Below are positions 8,265 through 17,648 of a stretch of DNA of 64,000 nucleotides, in pieces (position 1 is the stretch's first letter; every line of letters starts with the position of its first letter). The translations under genes were made by a program, and so were the position numbers. Source of the DNA: RH-AL1 sp965198495 (GTDB lineage Bacteria > Pseudomonadota > Alphaproteobacteria > Rhizobiales > Beijerinckiaceae); the NCBI GenBank assembly GCA_965198495.1, contig CBDAPL010000001.1, positions 372,001 through 436,000 on the forward strand. The letters are read 5' to 3'. The notes under the pieces were generated by a model. That model ran no database searches, was not told where the DNA came from, and worked only from the letters and a program-made list of their open reading frames with translations.

Positions 8265-11200
8265 TCAGGCGTGCGATGGAATAGCGGCGGCGTCATGCCC
8301 CGATATCGGCGCCCTCTTGTAATCGCGCCAATGTACCATTTTGAAGACGACCGGAACGAAAAATAACGTCGCGACCGTCGCAAAGATCAGGCCGCCAATG
8401 ACGGCGCGGCCGAGCGGCGCGTTCTGCTCGGCGCTCAGCGCCATCGGCCCCATTCCGATGATCATGGCGAGTGCGGTCATCAGCACCGGCCGAAGCCGCG
8501 TGACGCCGGCCTCGATCGCGGCCTCGAGCGGCGACAATCCTTCCGCGAGCTTCTCGCGACAGAAGCTGACGACGAGGATCGAGTTGGCGGTCGCCACACC
8601 CATGCACATGATCGCGCCGGTCAACGCCGGGACCGACAGGGTCGTGTGCGTTATGAACAGCATCCACACGATGCCCGCCAACGCGGCCGGCAACCCGGTC
8701 ACGATGACGAACGGGTCGACCCAGGATTGGAAGTTGACGACGATGAGGAGGTAGATCAGCACCACGGCCAGCGCGAGACCCGCATAGAGCTGATCGTAGG
8801 CCGCCGTCATCGTCGTGACCTGGCCCCGCAGCGCGACCTTGGATCCGGCCGGGACCTCCCGCGCGGTGTCATCGAGGACCTTCTGGATGTCGCTGGCGAT
8901 GGCGCCGAGATCCCGATCGTGCGTCGCGGCGTAGATGTCGATGACGGGCTGCACGTTATAGTGCGAGACGACGCCCGGACTCGAGGACCGGACGGTCGAC
9001 GCGACGCCGCCGAGCGGCATCGGCCCGTTGTTGCCGTCGACCTGCAAGTTGTTCAGCTCGCTCATCGAGTCGAGCCAGTATTGTGGTGTCTGGACGACGA
9101 TCGGATAGGAGACCCCGTTCTTCGGGTTGAGCCAGAACGTCGGGTTCGTCTGCATGCTGCCGGCGAGATTGACCTGCATGTTACGCGTCACGTCCTGCTC
9201 GGTGAGGCCGATCTGGTTGGCGAGCGAACGGTCGACCGCGACGTTGAGCGTCGGGTAATCGAAGACCTGCTGGATGCGCGGATCGGCGATTCCGGGGATC
9301 TTCTTGATCTTTCGAAAGATCATTTCGGCATAGGCGCGGTTTTCCGTGCTCTTGTTGCCGATTACCTGCACGTCGATGGGCGCCGGCAGACCGAAGTTCA
9401 GGATCTGGCTGACGATGTCGGCGGGCAGGAACGAGAACGTCGAGCCCGGGAACGCGCCGGGAAGGCTGCCGCGCAGAGATTGAATGTAGCCGTCCGTCTT
9501 CGAGGCGACATCGTCGTGCAGCGTGATCAGGATGTCGGCATCGATCACGCCGATTGTCCCGGAATTGCCGTAGGCGACGTTGATGCCGGAGATCGGCATG
9601 CCGATGTTGTCGACGATCGAGGCCAAGGCTGACGGCGGGATGGTCCTGCGGATCTTGTCTTCCACGAACTGGACGAGCTTCGCCGTTTCCTCGATGCGCG
9701 TGCCGGTCGGCGCGCGCACGTGCAACTTGATCTGCGCGGCCTCGACTTTCGGGAAGAAGTTCTGTCCTAGAAAAGGTACCAAGCCGAACGAGACGACGAC
9801 GGCGACGAGGAACCCGATGACGAAGACACGGCTGGCGCCGAGCGCGAGCACCAGAATGCTCCTGTAGGCGGATCTCAGGGCTTCGAAACGGCGCTCGAAT
9901 CCGCGCTGAAACTTGACGAGTGGGTTGCGGGTCGGCGGCAGCGGCGCCCCGTGCTCGTGCTGCTGCACGTTGCCCAAAAGGTAGTTCGCGATCGTCGGCA
10001 CGAGCGTGCGAGACAGAATATACGAGCCGATCAGCGCGAAGATGACGGCCTCGGCCAGCGGCTTGAACAGGAAGCCCGACACGCCGCCCAGCGTGAACAT
10101 CGGCACGAAGACGATGCAGATGCAGAGCAGCGACACGGTCGCCGGCACGACGATCTGCCGGGAGCCGTCCATGATGGCGTCCTCGATCAGCTTGCCCTGC
10201 TCGAGATGATAATTGATGTTCTCGATCGTCACCGTGCCATCGTCGACGAGGATGCCGACGGCGAGCGCGAGGCCGCCGAGCGTCATCACGTTGATCGTTT
10301 GGCCCAGCACCGAGAGCAGCGCGACCGAAAACAGGATCGCGAGCGGGATCGAGATCATGATGATGATCGTCGAACGCCAGCTGCCGAGGAAGATCAGGAT
10401 CATCAGGCCGGTCAGCGAGGCGGCGATGACGCCTTCGCGGATCACCCCGGAGACGGCGTCGTTGACGAACGCCGACTGGTCGCCGACGGCGGTCAGCTCC
10501 AGGCCCTTGGGGAGGCCGGCCTTGATGTTGGGCAGAAGCGCCTTGACGCCGTTGATGACGTCGAGCGTCGAGGCCGATCCCGCCTTCTGGATCGTCATCA
10601 GCACGGCTTTCTTGCCGTCGACATTCACGATGTTGGTCTGCGGCGGGCTTCCGGCGTGGACGAAGGCCACGTCGCGGATATACACGACGGTGCCGTCGAC
10701 GCTCTTGATCGGCAGGTCGTTGAGCTTCTCGATCTCCTGCGGCGCGTCGTTGAGACTGATGATGTACTCGAACTTGCCGATCTTCTCCGTCCCCACCGGC
10801 GTGATCAGGTTCTCCTTGGCGAAGGCGCTCACGACGTCGGAGGCGCTGATCTTGTAGGCCTGCAGTTTGCCCGGGTTCAGGTCGACGTTGACCTGAAGGA
10901 TCTTGCCGCCGTAGGGCGACGGCACCGCCGCCCCGGCGACCGTCGCGAGCTGTGGGCGGATAAAGTTCTGGGCGGTATCGGCCAGCCGCGCCTGCGACAA
11001 GGTCGCGCTCGACAGAGCGAGTTGCAGGATCGGCACCGACGAAGCGTTGAACAGCAGCACGTAGGGTGGCGTGACGCCGGGCGGCAGCAGTTTGAGCACC
11101 GTCTGCGAGGCGGCGGTGATCTGCGCGATCGCCGTATTGATGTTGACGTTCGGCTGGAAGAAGATCTTGACGACGCCATAGCCCGAAAGCGACTGCGACT

Positions 11201-11447
11201 CGATATGCTGGATATCGTTGACCTGCGACGACAGCGTGCGCTCGTAATAATAGACGATGCGGCCTGACATCTCCTCGGGTGGCAGACCGTTGTAGGTCCA
11301 GACCGCGCTGACGACGGGGATGCCGATGTCGGGGAAGATGTCGGTCGGCGTCTTGAACCAGGACATGACCCCGAAGATCAGGATCAGCATGGCCAGAACG
11401 ACAAACGTGTAGGGACGCGAGAGGGCGATGCGGACAATTGCGAGCAT
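8265..11447 (-). CDS. RND efflux transporter permease (AcrB/MdtBC-like)
   Basis: This 1060-residue proton-driven inner-membrane pump matches the usual length of hydrophobe/amphiphile RND permeases. It begins with TM1 (MLAIVRIALSRPYTFVVLAM), followed by the porter domain with PTDIFPDIGIPVV. TM4 carries the proton-relay aspartate pair (GILVDDGTVTIEN), and the second large loop and TM7-12 end at residue 1060. The start at ATG 11447 is preceded by AGGAG with good spacing. The 20 extra residues of the longer frame are not family-like. The sequence resembles the subgroup often annotated as AcrB-like with an HlyD adaptor. No TetR or MarR regulator is adjacent, so control cannot be inferred. Confidence 0.92.
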   Translation of the reverse strand: MLAIVRIALSRPYTFVVLAMLILIFGVMSWFKTPTDIFPDIGIPVVSAVWTYNGLPPEEMSGRIVYYYERTLSSQVNDIQHIESQSLSGYGVVKIFFQPNVNINTAIAQITAASQTVLKLLPPGVTPPYVLLFNASSVPILQLALSSATLSQARLADTAQNFIRPQLATVAGAAVPSPYGGKILQVNVDLNPGKLQAYKISASDVVSAFAKENLITPVGTEKIGKFEYIISLNDAPQEIEKLNDLPIKSVDGTVVYIRDVAFVHAGSPPQTNIVNVDGKKAVLMTIQKAGSASTLDVINGVKALLPNIKAGLPKGLELTAVGDQSAFVNDAVSGVIREGVIAASLTGLMILIFLGSWRSTIIIMISIPLAILFSVALLSVLGQTINVMTLGGLALAVGILVDDGTVTIENINYHLEQGKLIEDAIMDGSRQIVVPATVSLLCICIVFVPMFTLGGVSGFLFKPLAEAVIFALIGSYILSRTLVPTIANYLLGNVQQHEHGAPLPPTRNPLVKFQRGFERRFEALRSAYRSILVLALGASRVFVIGFLVAVVVSFGLVPFLGQNFFPKVEAAQIKLHVRAPTGTRIEETAKLVQFVEDKIRRTIPPSALASIVDNIGMPISGINVAYGNSGTIGVIDADILITLHDDVASKTDGYIQSLRGSLPGAFPGSTFSFLPADIVSQILNFGLPAPIDVQVIGNKSTENRAYAEMIFRKIKKIPGIADPRIQQVFDYPTLNVAVDRSLANQIGLTEQDVTRNMQVNLAGSMQTNPTFWLNPKNGVSYPIVVQTPQYWLDSMSELNNLQVDGNNGPMPLGGVASTVRSSSPGVVSHYNVQPVIDIYAATHDRDLGAIASDIQKVLDDTAREVPAGSKVALRGQVTTMTAAYDQLYAGLALAVVLIYLLIVVNFQSWVDPFVIVTGLPAALAGIVWMLFITHTTLSVPALTGAIMCMGVATANSILVVSFCREKLAEGLSPLEAAIEAGVTRLRPVLMTALAMIIGMGPMALSAEQNAPLGRAVIGGLIFATVATLFFVPVVFKMVHWRDYKRAPISGHDAAAIPSHA

Positions 11448-11452
11448 GCCGA

Positions 11453-11650
11453 CTACTCCTTGGCGGGCGCCGTTTGCGAGAAGCCTCTCTGGACGATGTC
11501 CTCGCACAACAGGCGCGCCAACGCCACACCTTCGGGTTGAAGGGGCCAGGCGTTGGCACGCCGCGCCGACCCAAAGGCTGTCGCGATCGATGGGCTCGGC
11601 CGAGACAAAAGCGCCTTGTCCCGCAGGTCTTCTCGAAGCGTAAACCTCAC
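11453..11650 (-). CDS. Possible small protein upstream of the RND operon
   Basis: A 65-codon frame opens with GTG at 11650 and ends at 11453, so its stop codon overlaps the ribosome-binding site of the RND permease. That placement would suit a leader or coupled small protein. I see no ribosome-binding site before it, no recognisable family, and third-position GC somewhat below that of the neighbouring genes. It may simply be the untranslated leader of the efflux operon. Confidence 0.22.
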   Translation of the reverse strand: MRFTLREDLRDKALLSRPSPSIATAFGSARRANAWPLQPEGVALARLLCEDIVQRGFSQTAPAKE

Positions 11651-11695
11651 GGCGCTAAAACATAAAACGACAGATCGCCTCTCAGGTTTTGCCGC

Positions 11696-13504
11696 ATGTT
11701 CAACCGGGTTCGCTTCAGCGTCTCTTACCGCATCCTTCTCGTTGTGGTCCTCGGCATGGCCACGCCCGCCATCGTCTCGCTACACGCGCTGCTGGCGTTT
11801 CGCGCGGCGTTGATCGATGCGCGGGCGAGCGAGGTGCGCCATCTCGACCAGGTGGCCTACGATGTGGTCGCGAGCTTTCACGAGGCCGCCGTTGCGGGAC
11901 GGATGACCGAAGCCGCGGCCAAGCTCGCCGCCATCAACACCTTGCGCGCCGCCCATTACGACGGCTCGAATTACTTTTTCATATGGAACACGCAAGGTGT
12001 CGGCATCGCTCACGGGGGCAATCGCGCGCTCGAGGGCCGCAACTTCATCGAGGGCGCAGATGCCGTGAACAGTCCCAACGTCCGCGACATGGTCAGCAAA
12101 CTTGTCTCGGTCGCCGTGCGTCAGGGTGAAGGCTTTACGCAATACAAGATCCCGAAGGCCGGGCAGAGCGTGCCCCTCGCCAAGATCGGCTACGCCAAGC
12201 TCTTCAGTCCATGGGACTGGGTAATCGGCACGGGAGCCTACGACAGCGACATCGATGCCGTGTTCTGGGCGGAGGCACGCACCGAGGGCGCCATCGCGCT
12301 GTGCATCGTCGCGCTGACGGCGGCGCTGTCCTACCTGCTCGGACGCGACCTCTCGCGTTCGCTGCTGCGCCTGACCGGAGTCACGGCGAAACTCGCGGAG
12401 GGCGATCTCGGCGCGCACATCCCATGCACGACGCGGCGCGATGAGATCGGCGTCATGGCCGGCGCGATCGAGGTCTTCAAGAATAGCGCCATGCGCACGC
12501 GCGAGCTGGAATGGCGGCAAGCCAATGACCAGCGCAGCGCCTCGGAAGCCGCGCATTTGGTGGTGGGTTCCATCGGCGAAGGGCTGGAACGGCTCGCCGC
12601 CGGTGATCTTGCCTTCCGGCTGACGACCGTGCTGCCGCCCGCCTACGAGACGCTGCGCACCAACCTCAACGCCACGGCGAGCCAGCTCTCGGCGCTGGTG
12701 CAGGGCATCGTCGCCAACACCGCGGCGTTGCGTCAAGGCAGCGGCCAAATCGCGAACGCCGCCGACGCACTGACCCTGCGCACCCGGAGCCAGGTGACGC
12801 GGCTCGTGCGGACCGCCTCGGCGCTCGACGAGATTACCGCCGCCGTCCGATGCACGGCGGAGATCAGCAATCACGCGCGCGCCGTCGTCTCGCACACTCA
12901 TAAGGACGCGGAAACCATCGATGCCGTCGTCGGCATCGCCGTCGCCTCGATGGAGGAGCTCGAGGCATCGTCGCGCCAGGTCGGCCATTTCGTGGCGGTC
13001 ATCGACGCCATCGCGTCACAGACGACGCTTCTGGCCTTGAACGCGAGCATCGAGGCGGCGCGCGCCGGCGACGCGGGGCGCGGCTTCGAGGTGGTCGCAA
13101 CCGAAGTGCGGGCGCTGGCGCTGCGCAGCACGGACGCCGCTCGTCAGATCCGCGCGCTGATCGAGCAGAGTCAGCGCGCCGTCGGCAAAGGCGCCGACGC
13201 CGTCGCCGCCACGCGAGAGGCGGTGATGCGCATTGTCTCACAGGTCGGGGACATCTCGGGTTCCGTGGCGCGGATCGCCGGCGCGGGACAGGAACAATCC
13301 GACGGGCTCGGCATGGTAAACGAGGCCGTGCGTGAAATGGATGGCATCGCTCAGCAGAACGCCGCCATCGTCACGCAGAGCACCGCCGCCTCGCATACCC
13401 TAATGCGGGAGGCCGAGACGCTGACCAACCTCATCAGCCGCTTCCGCGTGGGCGCGGCGCACGGGTCCGCGCACCAATGGCGCGGCGAAGCGGCCGCGGG
13501 TTAA
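11696..13504 (+). CDS. Methyl-accepting chemotaxis protein with Cache sensor
   Basis: This 602-residue chemoreceptor has an N-terminal membrane segment (about 13-35) and a periplasmic single-Cache-like domain (about 40-190; YDGSNYFFIWN, then FSPWDWVIGTGAY are typical). A second membrane segment (about 198-218) and a HAMP domain (about 215-270) follow. Next is a second HAMP-like stretch (GLERLAAGDLAFRL, about 295-345) and then the signalling coiled coil. The hairpin tip is LLALNASIEAARAGDAGRGF, which contacts CheA and CheW. No C-terminal CheR-tethering pentapeptide is visible. sCache_2 receptors often bind small carboxylates, but the ligand here is unknown. It stands alone, without che genes. 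Confidence 0.88.
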   Translation: MFNRVRFSVSYRILLVVVLGMATPAIVSLHALLAFRAALIDARASEVRHLDQVAYDVVASFHEAAVAGRMTEAAAKLAAINTLRAAHYDGSNYFFIWNTQGVGIAHGGNRALEGRNFIEGADAVNSPNVRDMVSKLVSVAVRQGEGFTQYKIPKAGQSVPLAKIGYAKLFSPWDWVIGTGAYDSDIDAVFWAEARTEGAIALCIVALTAALSYLLGRDLSRSLLRLTGVTAKLAEGDLGAHIPCTTRRDEIGVMAGAIEVFKNSAMRTRELEWRQANDQRSASEAAHLVVGSIGEGLERLAAGDLAFRLTTVLPPAYETLRTNLNATASQLSALVQGIVANTAALRQGSGQIANAADALTLRTRSQVTRLVRTASALDEITAAVRCTAEISNHARAVVSHTHKDAETIDAVVGIAVASMEELEASSRQVGHFVAVIDAIASQTTLLALNASIEAARAGDAGRGFEVVATEVRALALRSTDAARQIRALIEQSQRAVGKGADAVAATREAVMRIVSQVGDISGSVARIAGAGQEQSDGLGMVNEAVREMDGIAQQNAAIVTQSTAASHTLMREAETLTNLISRFRVGAAHGSAHQWRGEAAAG

Positions 13505-13548
13505 CGCGGCAAGGCTAGTCGACGTACTCCTTGGCATCATGTCAGGGA

Positions 13549-14643
13549 TCAAGGGACTTTGCCGCTTTTGTGTTCGGCCTTCTCGATCTGCTGGCCATCG
13601 TGCAGCTTCGTCGCGAGCGTCGCCCAATTCGGGTCGCGTGAAATCATCGCCCAGTAATAGGCGGCTCTATAGGCCGATCCGTAGCTCATCGCCTTGAGGT
13701 TACCCTGCGGCCCGCGCTCCTGCCCGAAGCCGGTGCGGGTGTTGCCGGTCTGGTCGACGGTGCCGTCGGAACGGACCCGCGCCGCCAGCCAGGCGAGACC
13801 ATGCCCGATCATCGGCCGCATCTCGGCCCGCAACGCGTCGTCGGCGACAATTGTATAGTAGGTTTCGGCAAAGAGCAGACCGACGGCGTGGTAGCTCGTG
13901 TCCGAGCCACCCTTCTCCGGGTTGTACCCCGATTGATCCTGCCGGGCGAGACCCCGGCGCACGTAGTCTTGCGAGGCGCGGACCATCGCATCGTCGCGCA
14001 GTAGGACGCCCGTCTCGCCGATTGCGTCGGCGTCGAGGTAGAAGCGGTGCGCGTAGGGCGCGTCCTTGGCTTGGCCCGGGCCGGCGTTCCGCGGCGCCAT
14101 CATCCAGTGCGCCGCCGCGCGCAGCTTGGGGGTGGCGCCGGCGATCCAATCGCTGTTTTGCGCGGCCATGTCGGACGCCTCGAGGAGCAGCGCGGCATGG
14201 GCCGCCGCCTCCACGAAGAAGCTCATCGAGTGGAACCGGTCGGGGCAGGCGAAGGACCCATCCGGACGCTCCTGGTGGAAGCCCCAGTCAAAGATCGCCT
14301 CTCCGCGCGCGACCAGGTCCTGACGATGGTAGCTCACGCCGGCGATCACCGCGTCGATGGCATAGCGCTGCTCCTCGATGAGCCAGCGATCCTTGGTCCC
14401 TTGCTCCCAGCCCGCGTTCAGCGGCCCATAGGCGCCGTCCGGCGCCATCTGGTCGGCCACCTTGTCGGGCTTGGAATAGGCGGTCTGGCGCAAGAAGGCG
14501 CTGGTTACGAAGGCGAGGTCGCCGCGCGATCCCGGGTGCCAAGCCGGCAACGGCTCTCGCGCGAACGGCTGTGCGACGACGATGGCGGGAAGTGCTGCCG
14601 CGGTAAACGCCGCGACCGCCGCGCGCACCGAAAACTTGATCAT
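13549..14643 (-). CDS. Secreted protein of unknown function, possible alpha/alpha-barrel
   Basis: This is a 364-residue exported protein with a Sec signal (FSVRAAVAAFTAAALPAIVVAQP). The mature part is mainly helical with repeated W, H and Y-rich turns (for example WLIEEQRYAID, RFHSMSFFVEAAAHAALLLE, SDTSYHAVGLLFAETYY). This recalls six-hairpin toroid polysaccharide lyases and glycosidases. I do not recognise a named family or confident catalytic residues, so the resemblance is only structural intuition. It is monocistronic and converges with the chemoreceptor gene. A cell-envelope or polysaccharide-related role is possible but unproven. Confidence 0.65.
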   Translation of the reverse strand: MIKFSVRAAVAAFTAAALPAIVVAQPFAREPLPAWHPGSRGDLAFVTSAFLRQTAYSKPDKVADQMAPDGAYGPLNAGWEQGTKDRWLIEEQRYAIDAVIAGVSYHRQDLVARGEAIFDWGFHQERPDGSFACPDRFHSMSFFVEAAAHAALLLEASDMAAQNSDWIAGATPKLRAAAHWMMAPRNAGPGQAKDAPYAHRFYLDADAIGETGVLLRDDAMVRASQDYVRRGLARQDQSGYNPEKGGSDTSYHAVGLLFAETYYTIVADDALRAEMRPMIGHGLAWLAARVRSDGTVDQTGNTRTGFGQERGPQGNLKAMSYGSAYRAAYYWAMISRDPNWATLATKLHDGQQIEKAEHKSGKVP

Positions 14644-14858
14644 GAGATCTCTCCGACACGAAGCCGGGTGAACCTAGACCAGGATCGATGAATGGAACTC
14701 GACAGGTCCGTTCAGCCGAACGCCATGTTTCGCGTCGGCGACAGCTTCGCTCCCGGGCGCTTGAAGACAGTTCGTAGCCGCACTCGAGCGGATATGCGGG
14801 GATTAACGCCAAGTGCTCTCGCGGCGGCGGTCTGGCGTCTGTGCCGCCGTTTACCGCC

Positions 14859-15104
14859 TCACAGGCGGATGGTTCGCCGCCCGTATCTCCGGGCCGTGAA
14901 GATGCCGATCGTAATCACCACTACAAGCGCGGCGATCAGTGGGCAGGACCACCAGATCCAGAGCGAGGCGTCGTTTGCCAGCGTCAACGTCTCGACGTAC
15001 AGCGTCGCGCTCGCGGCCATTAACGCCAGGACGGTCCCAACGAAAACGATGCCGAAGAAAGACGCGATCGCCCGCCACCCGATCCGACTGCTCTTACTCG
15101 TCAT
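14859..15104 (-). CDS. Small membrane protein with two transmembrane helices
   Basis: This 81-residue protein has two hydrophobic helices (about 10-33 and 46-68), a short basic N terminus and an arginine-rich C terminus (RRYGRRTIRL). GGGAGG lies just upstream of ATG 15104, which supports a real gene. The family is not recognised. It is flanked by roughly 215 nt on one side and 360 nt on the other without other genes. Confidence 0.55.
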   Translation of the reverse strand: MTSKSSRIGWRAIASFFGIVFVGTVLALMAASATLYVETLTLANDASLWIWWSCPLIAALVVVITIGIFTARRYGRRTIRL

Positions 15105-15464
15105 CGCTTTCCTCCCTCGGCATTGGCCCCTCGGCGGTCATCATTGGCGGCGGCTACGACAAAGAGGCTTTCCCTATGTCTTGCAAGATCCCTTGTGGCC
15201 TGCGAAGTCACGAGGCGCTGCTCGACGCCGCGGCCCATCGTCAAGACCGGTCGCGGGGCTTTGCTGACGCTGTGGTCGGCATGATGCTTTCGTCTTGATC
15301 CCACCCCTCTTTGAAGGTGTTATCGCGGTACGGCCTGTGGCCGCTGCCGAGCTTGTGACGCATCGTGACGCAAAACGCCGGTTTCGGGTCGGTCCACAAG
15401 GATCATCTTCGGTGAAGGCCTGGCGCTACCATGTTAGGACGATCAGCCACCGCGAGGACAACAG
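15105..15464. other. Intergenic region without a convincing gene
   Basis: These 360 nt lie between the divergent small membrane protein and the tautomerase gene and should hold both promoters. A 40-codon frame beginning MSCKIPCGLRSHE at about 15177 on the plus strand has no ribosome-binding site or known relatives that I can see. I call nothing here. Confidence 0.5.
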
Positions 15465-15854
15465 ATGCCGCTTCTCCGCTTCGACCTGATCGAAGGCCGC
15501 ACGGATGCCGAACTCAAGAGCCTGCTCGATGCCGCGCACGAGGCGATGCTCGCCGCCTTCAAGGTGCCGGCGCGCGATCGCTACCAGATCGTTCACGAGC
15601 ACAAGGCCTCGCGCATGGTCGTCGAGGATACCGGCCTTGATATCCCGCGCACGGAGAAGGTCGTGATGCTGCAGGTGACGAGCCGTCCGCGCGGGCGCGA
15701 GGCGAAGGCGGCCTTCTACAAGGGGCTGTGCGAGGCGCTGGAGGCAAAATGCGGCATCAAGCCCTCTGATGTCATGGTCAACTTCGTCATCAACGGCGAC
15801 GAGGACTGGTCTTTCGGCCTCGGCCGCGCGCAATTTCTCACCGGCGACCTCTAG
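15465..15854 (+). CDS. Tautomerase family protein
   Basis: This 129-residue member of the tautomerase superfamily uses the N-terminal proline (Pro2, exposed once Met is removed: MPLLRFDL) as catalytic base. The order P-L-L-R-F-D, helix, then RYQIVHEH, VMLQVTSRPR and a final helix and strand (VMVNFVINGDEDWSFG) gives two beta-alpha-beta units. That is the length of trimeric MSAD/cis-CaaD-like enzymes, not of 60-residue 4-oxalocrotonate tautomerases. The substrate is unknown. It precedes the 72-residue protein at 15951 by about 100 nt in the same direction. Confidence 0.82.
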   Translation: MPLLRFDLIEGRTDAELKSLLDAAHEAMLAAFKVPARDRYQIVHEHKASRMVVEDTGLDIPRTEKVVMLQVTSRPRGREAKAAFYKGLCEALEAKCGIKPSDVMVNFVINGDEDWSFGLGRAQFLTGDL

Positions 15855-15950
15855 CTCGATCCCATGCCTTCGATCCGCATTGAAATGTCGAACGGCCTGA
15901 TGCAAAGGTCTCGGCAATGAGCACGCCGCAGGCGCCGAAAGGGATGAGAC

Positions 15951-16169
15951 ATGGCCACGTTTGATCGTCCGAAGCAGATCATTGAGTATTGCCTCGCGCC
16001 GCTGAAGCTCGAGACAGCCTCGGACGACTACAAGGAGGCCTATCGCCGGATGGAGCATGTCGTGAAGACGCTGCAGATCGCCGCCGGCAAGAACAACGCG
16101 CCGGTCGCCGTCGACTTTTCGACGATGCGCACGCTGACGATCAACGAGGAAGCGCACGGGCACGACTAG
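15951..16169 (+). CDS. Small hypothetical protein
   Basis: This 72-residue soluble protein (MATFDRPKQIIEYCLAPLKL...) is mainly helical with an acidic, histidine-containing end (EEAHGHD). A purine-rich GGGATGAG precedes the ATG. Base use matches the neighbouring genes. No function is recognised. It converges on obgE with a 30-nt gap. Confidence 0.5.
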   Translation: MATFDRPKQIIEYCLAPLKLETASDDYKEAYRRMEHVVKTLQIAAGKNNAPVAVDFSTMRTLTINEEAHGHD

Positions 16170-16199
16170 GAGCCGCCTCCCTCGCCCGGATGTACTCGG

Positions 16200-17234
16200 C
16201 TAGGGCTGCCAGGCCTCTGTTCTCTCGGCCTTCGTCTCTTCAGCCTTGCCCTCGTCGATCGTCCTGGCAAGCGCACGGAGCGCCTCGGTGACGTTGGTGC
16301 GCGTCGCCGACGACAGCCGCAGCGGGGTCGAACCGCAGGCTCGGCGCAATCGGTCCACCTGCTTTTTCAGGTGCTCCGCCTCGCACGCGTCGATCTTCGA
16401 GAGCGCGACGACCTCGCGCTTGTCGGTCAGGCCGCCGCCATAGGCGTCGAGTTCGTGACGCACGGTTTTGTAGTCGCGGCCGGCGTGCTCGCCGTTGGCG
16501 TCGACGAGATGCAGGATCACCCGCGTGCGCTCGACATGGCCGAGGAAGCGGTCACCCAGGCCGACGCCTTCGTGCGCGCCCTCGATCAGGCCCGGGATGT
16601 CGGCCATCACGAACTCGCGGCCGTCGATGCCGACGACGCCGAGTTGCGGGTGCAGGGTGGTGAAGGGATAGTCGCCGATCTTCGGCTTGGCGGCGGAGAC
16701 CACCGAGAGGAAGGTCGACTTGCCGGCGTTGGGGAGGCCGACCAGCCCGGCGTCGGCGATCAGCTTCAGGCGCAGGTGGATCGTGCGCTCCTCGCCCTGC
16801 TCACCCGGGTTGGCGCGGCGCGGCGCCTGATTGGTCGAAGACTTGAAGTAGGCATTGCCGAAGCCGCCGTTGCCGCCGCGGCAGATGCGGACGCTCTGAC
16901 CGACGGTGACCATGTCGGCGAAGGGCTCCTCCTCATCCTCGTCGAAGAGCTGCGTGCCGACCGGCACCTTGAGGATCGCGTCGAGGCCTTTGCCGCCGGC
17001 CCGGTTCTTCCCCATGCCGTGCATGCCGGTCCTTCCCTTGAAATGCTGCTGGTAGCGGAAGTCGATGAGCGTGTTCAGGCCGGCGACGCATTCGACGATG
17101 ACGTCGCCACCCTTGCCGCCGTCGCCGCCGTCGGGGCCGCCGAACTCGATGAACTTCTCGCGCCGGAACGACACGCAGCCGGCGCCGCCGTCACCGGAGC
17201 GCACGTAGACACGGGCTTGATCGAGAAATTGCAT
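16200..17234 (-). CDS. obgE: Ribosome-associated GTPase ObgE/CgtA
   Basis: This 344-residue Obg GTPase acts in 50S subunit maturation and stress control. The glycine-rich Obg fold is at 1-158 (YVRSGDGGAGCVSFRREK; GGDGGKGGDV). The G domain follows with G1 GLPNAGKST, G3 DIPGL and a G4 variant SKID. Length and order match other alphaproteobacterial Obg proteins, which lack the long C-terminal domain of the B. subtilis protein. In many Rhizobiales obgE lies beside rpmA/rplU and proB. Here it is next to a small protein and an OmpA-like pair instead. Confidence 0.95.
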   Translation of the reverse strand: MQFLDQARVYVRSGDGGAGCVSFRREKFIEFGGPDGGDGGKGGDVIVECVAGLNTLIDFRYQQHFKGRTGMHGMGKNRAGGKGLDAILKVPVGTQLFDEDEEEPFADMVTVGQSVRICRGGNGGFGNAYFKSSTNQAPRRANPGEQGEERTIHLRLKLIADAGLVGLPNAGKSTFLSVVSAAKPKIGDYPFTTLHPQLGVVGIDGREFVMADIPGLIEGAHEGVGLGDRFLGHVERTRVILHLVDANGEHAGRDYKTVRHELDAYGGGLTDKREVVALSKIDACEAEHLKKQVDRLRRACGSTPLRLSSATRTNVTEALRALARTIDEGKAEETKAERTEAWQP

Positions 17235-17300
17235 GAGACGCTATCTAGCGGAAGCCGGCGCGAAACACACCTGTCGCGACAAGCGGGAGGTTGGAACCGG

Positions 17301-17648
17301 CTATCCAAGCGCCAAAGGTCCGAGATGCGGGTAGGCGCGGGCCTCTTCGGCCATGGTCTCCTTCAGCGCCTCGAAAAGCGTGAACAGGTCGCAATGCTCC
17401 AGCACGGTCTGCTCCGCGCGGTCGTCCATCGCGATCGCGGGCGTGAGCGAGGCGTCGCGGGCCTCGAGCGCGGCCAGCAGGTAGCAGCCGGCCGACACCA
17501 GGCTGAAGGCGCGCAACAGGCAGAGCCGCTCCCAGACGTTGGGCTCGCGATGCGCGGCGTCGATCATCGCGAGCACCGCCGCGATTTCGCCGAGCGCCTG
17601 CGCTTTGTCGGCGTCGCGGGTGAGGTAGCGGTCGCCGAGAGTGCTCAT
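17301..17648 (-). CDS. Small helical protein of unknown function
   Basis: This 115-residue protein is almost entirely helical (ADKAQALGEIAAVLAMID, then CLLRAFSLVSAGCYLLAALEA). It has no signal peptide and no clear motif. Its ATG overlaps the stop of the OmpA/MotB-like gene (ATGA), so it belongs to the same operon and may assist that envelope complex. No family is recognised. Confidence 0.6.
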   Translation of the reverse strand: MSTLGDRYLTRDADKAQALGEIAAVLAMIDAAHREPNVWERLCLLRAFSLVSAGCYLLAALEARDASLTPAIAMDDRAEQTVLEHCDLFTLFEALKETMAEEARAYPHLGPLALG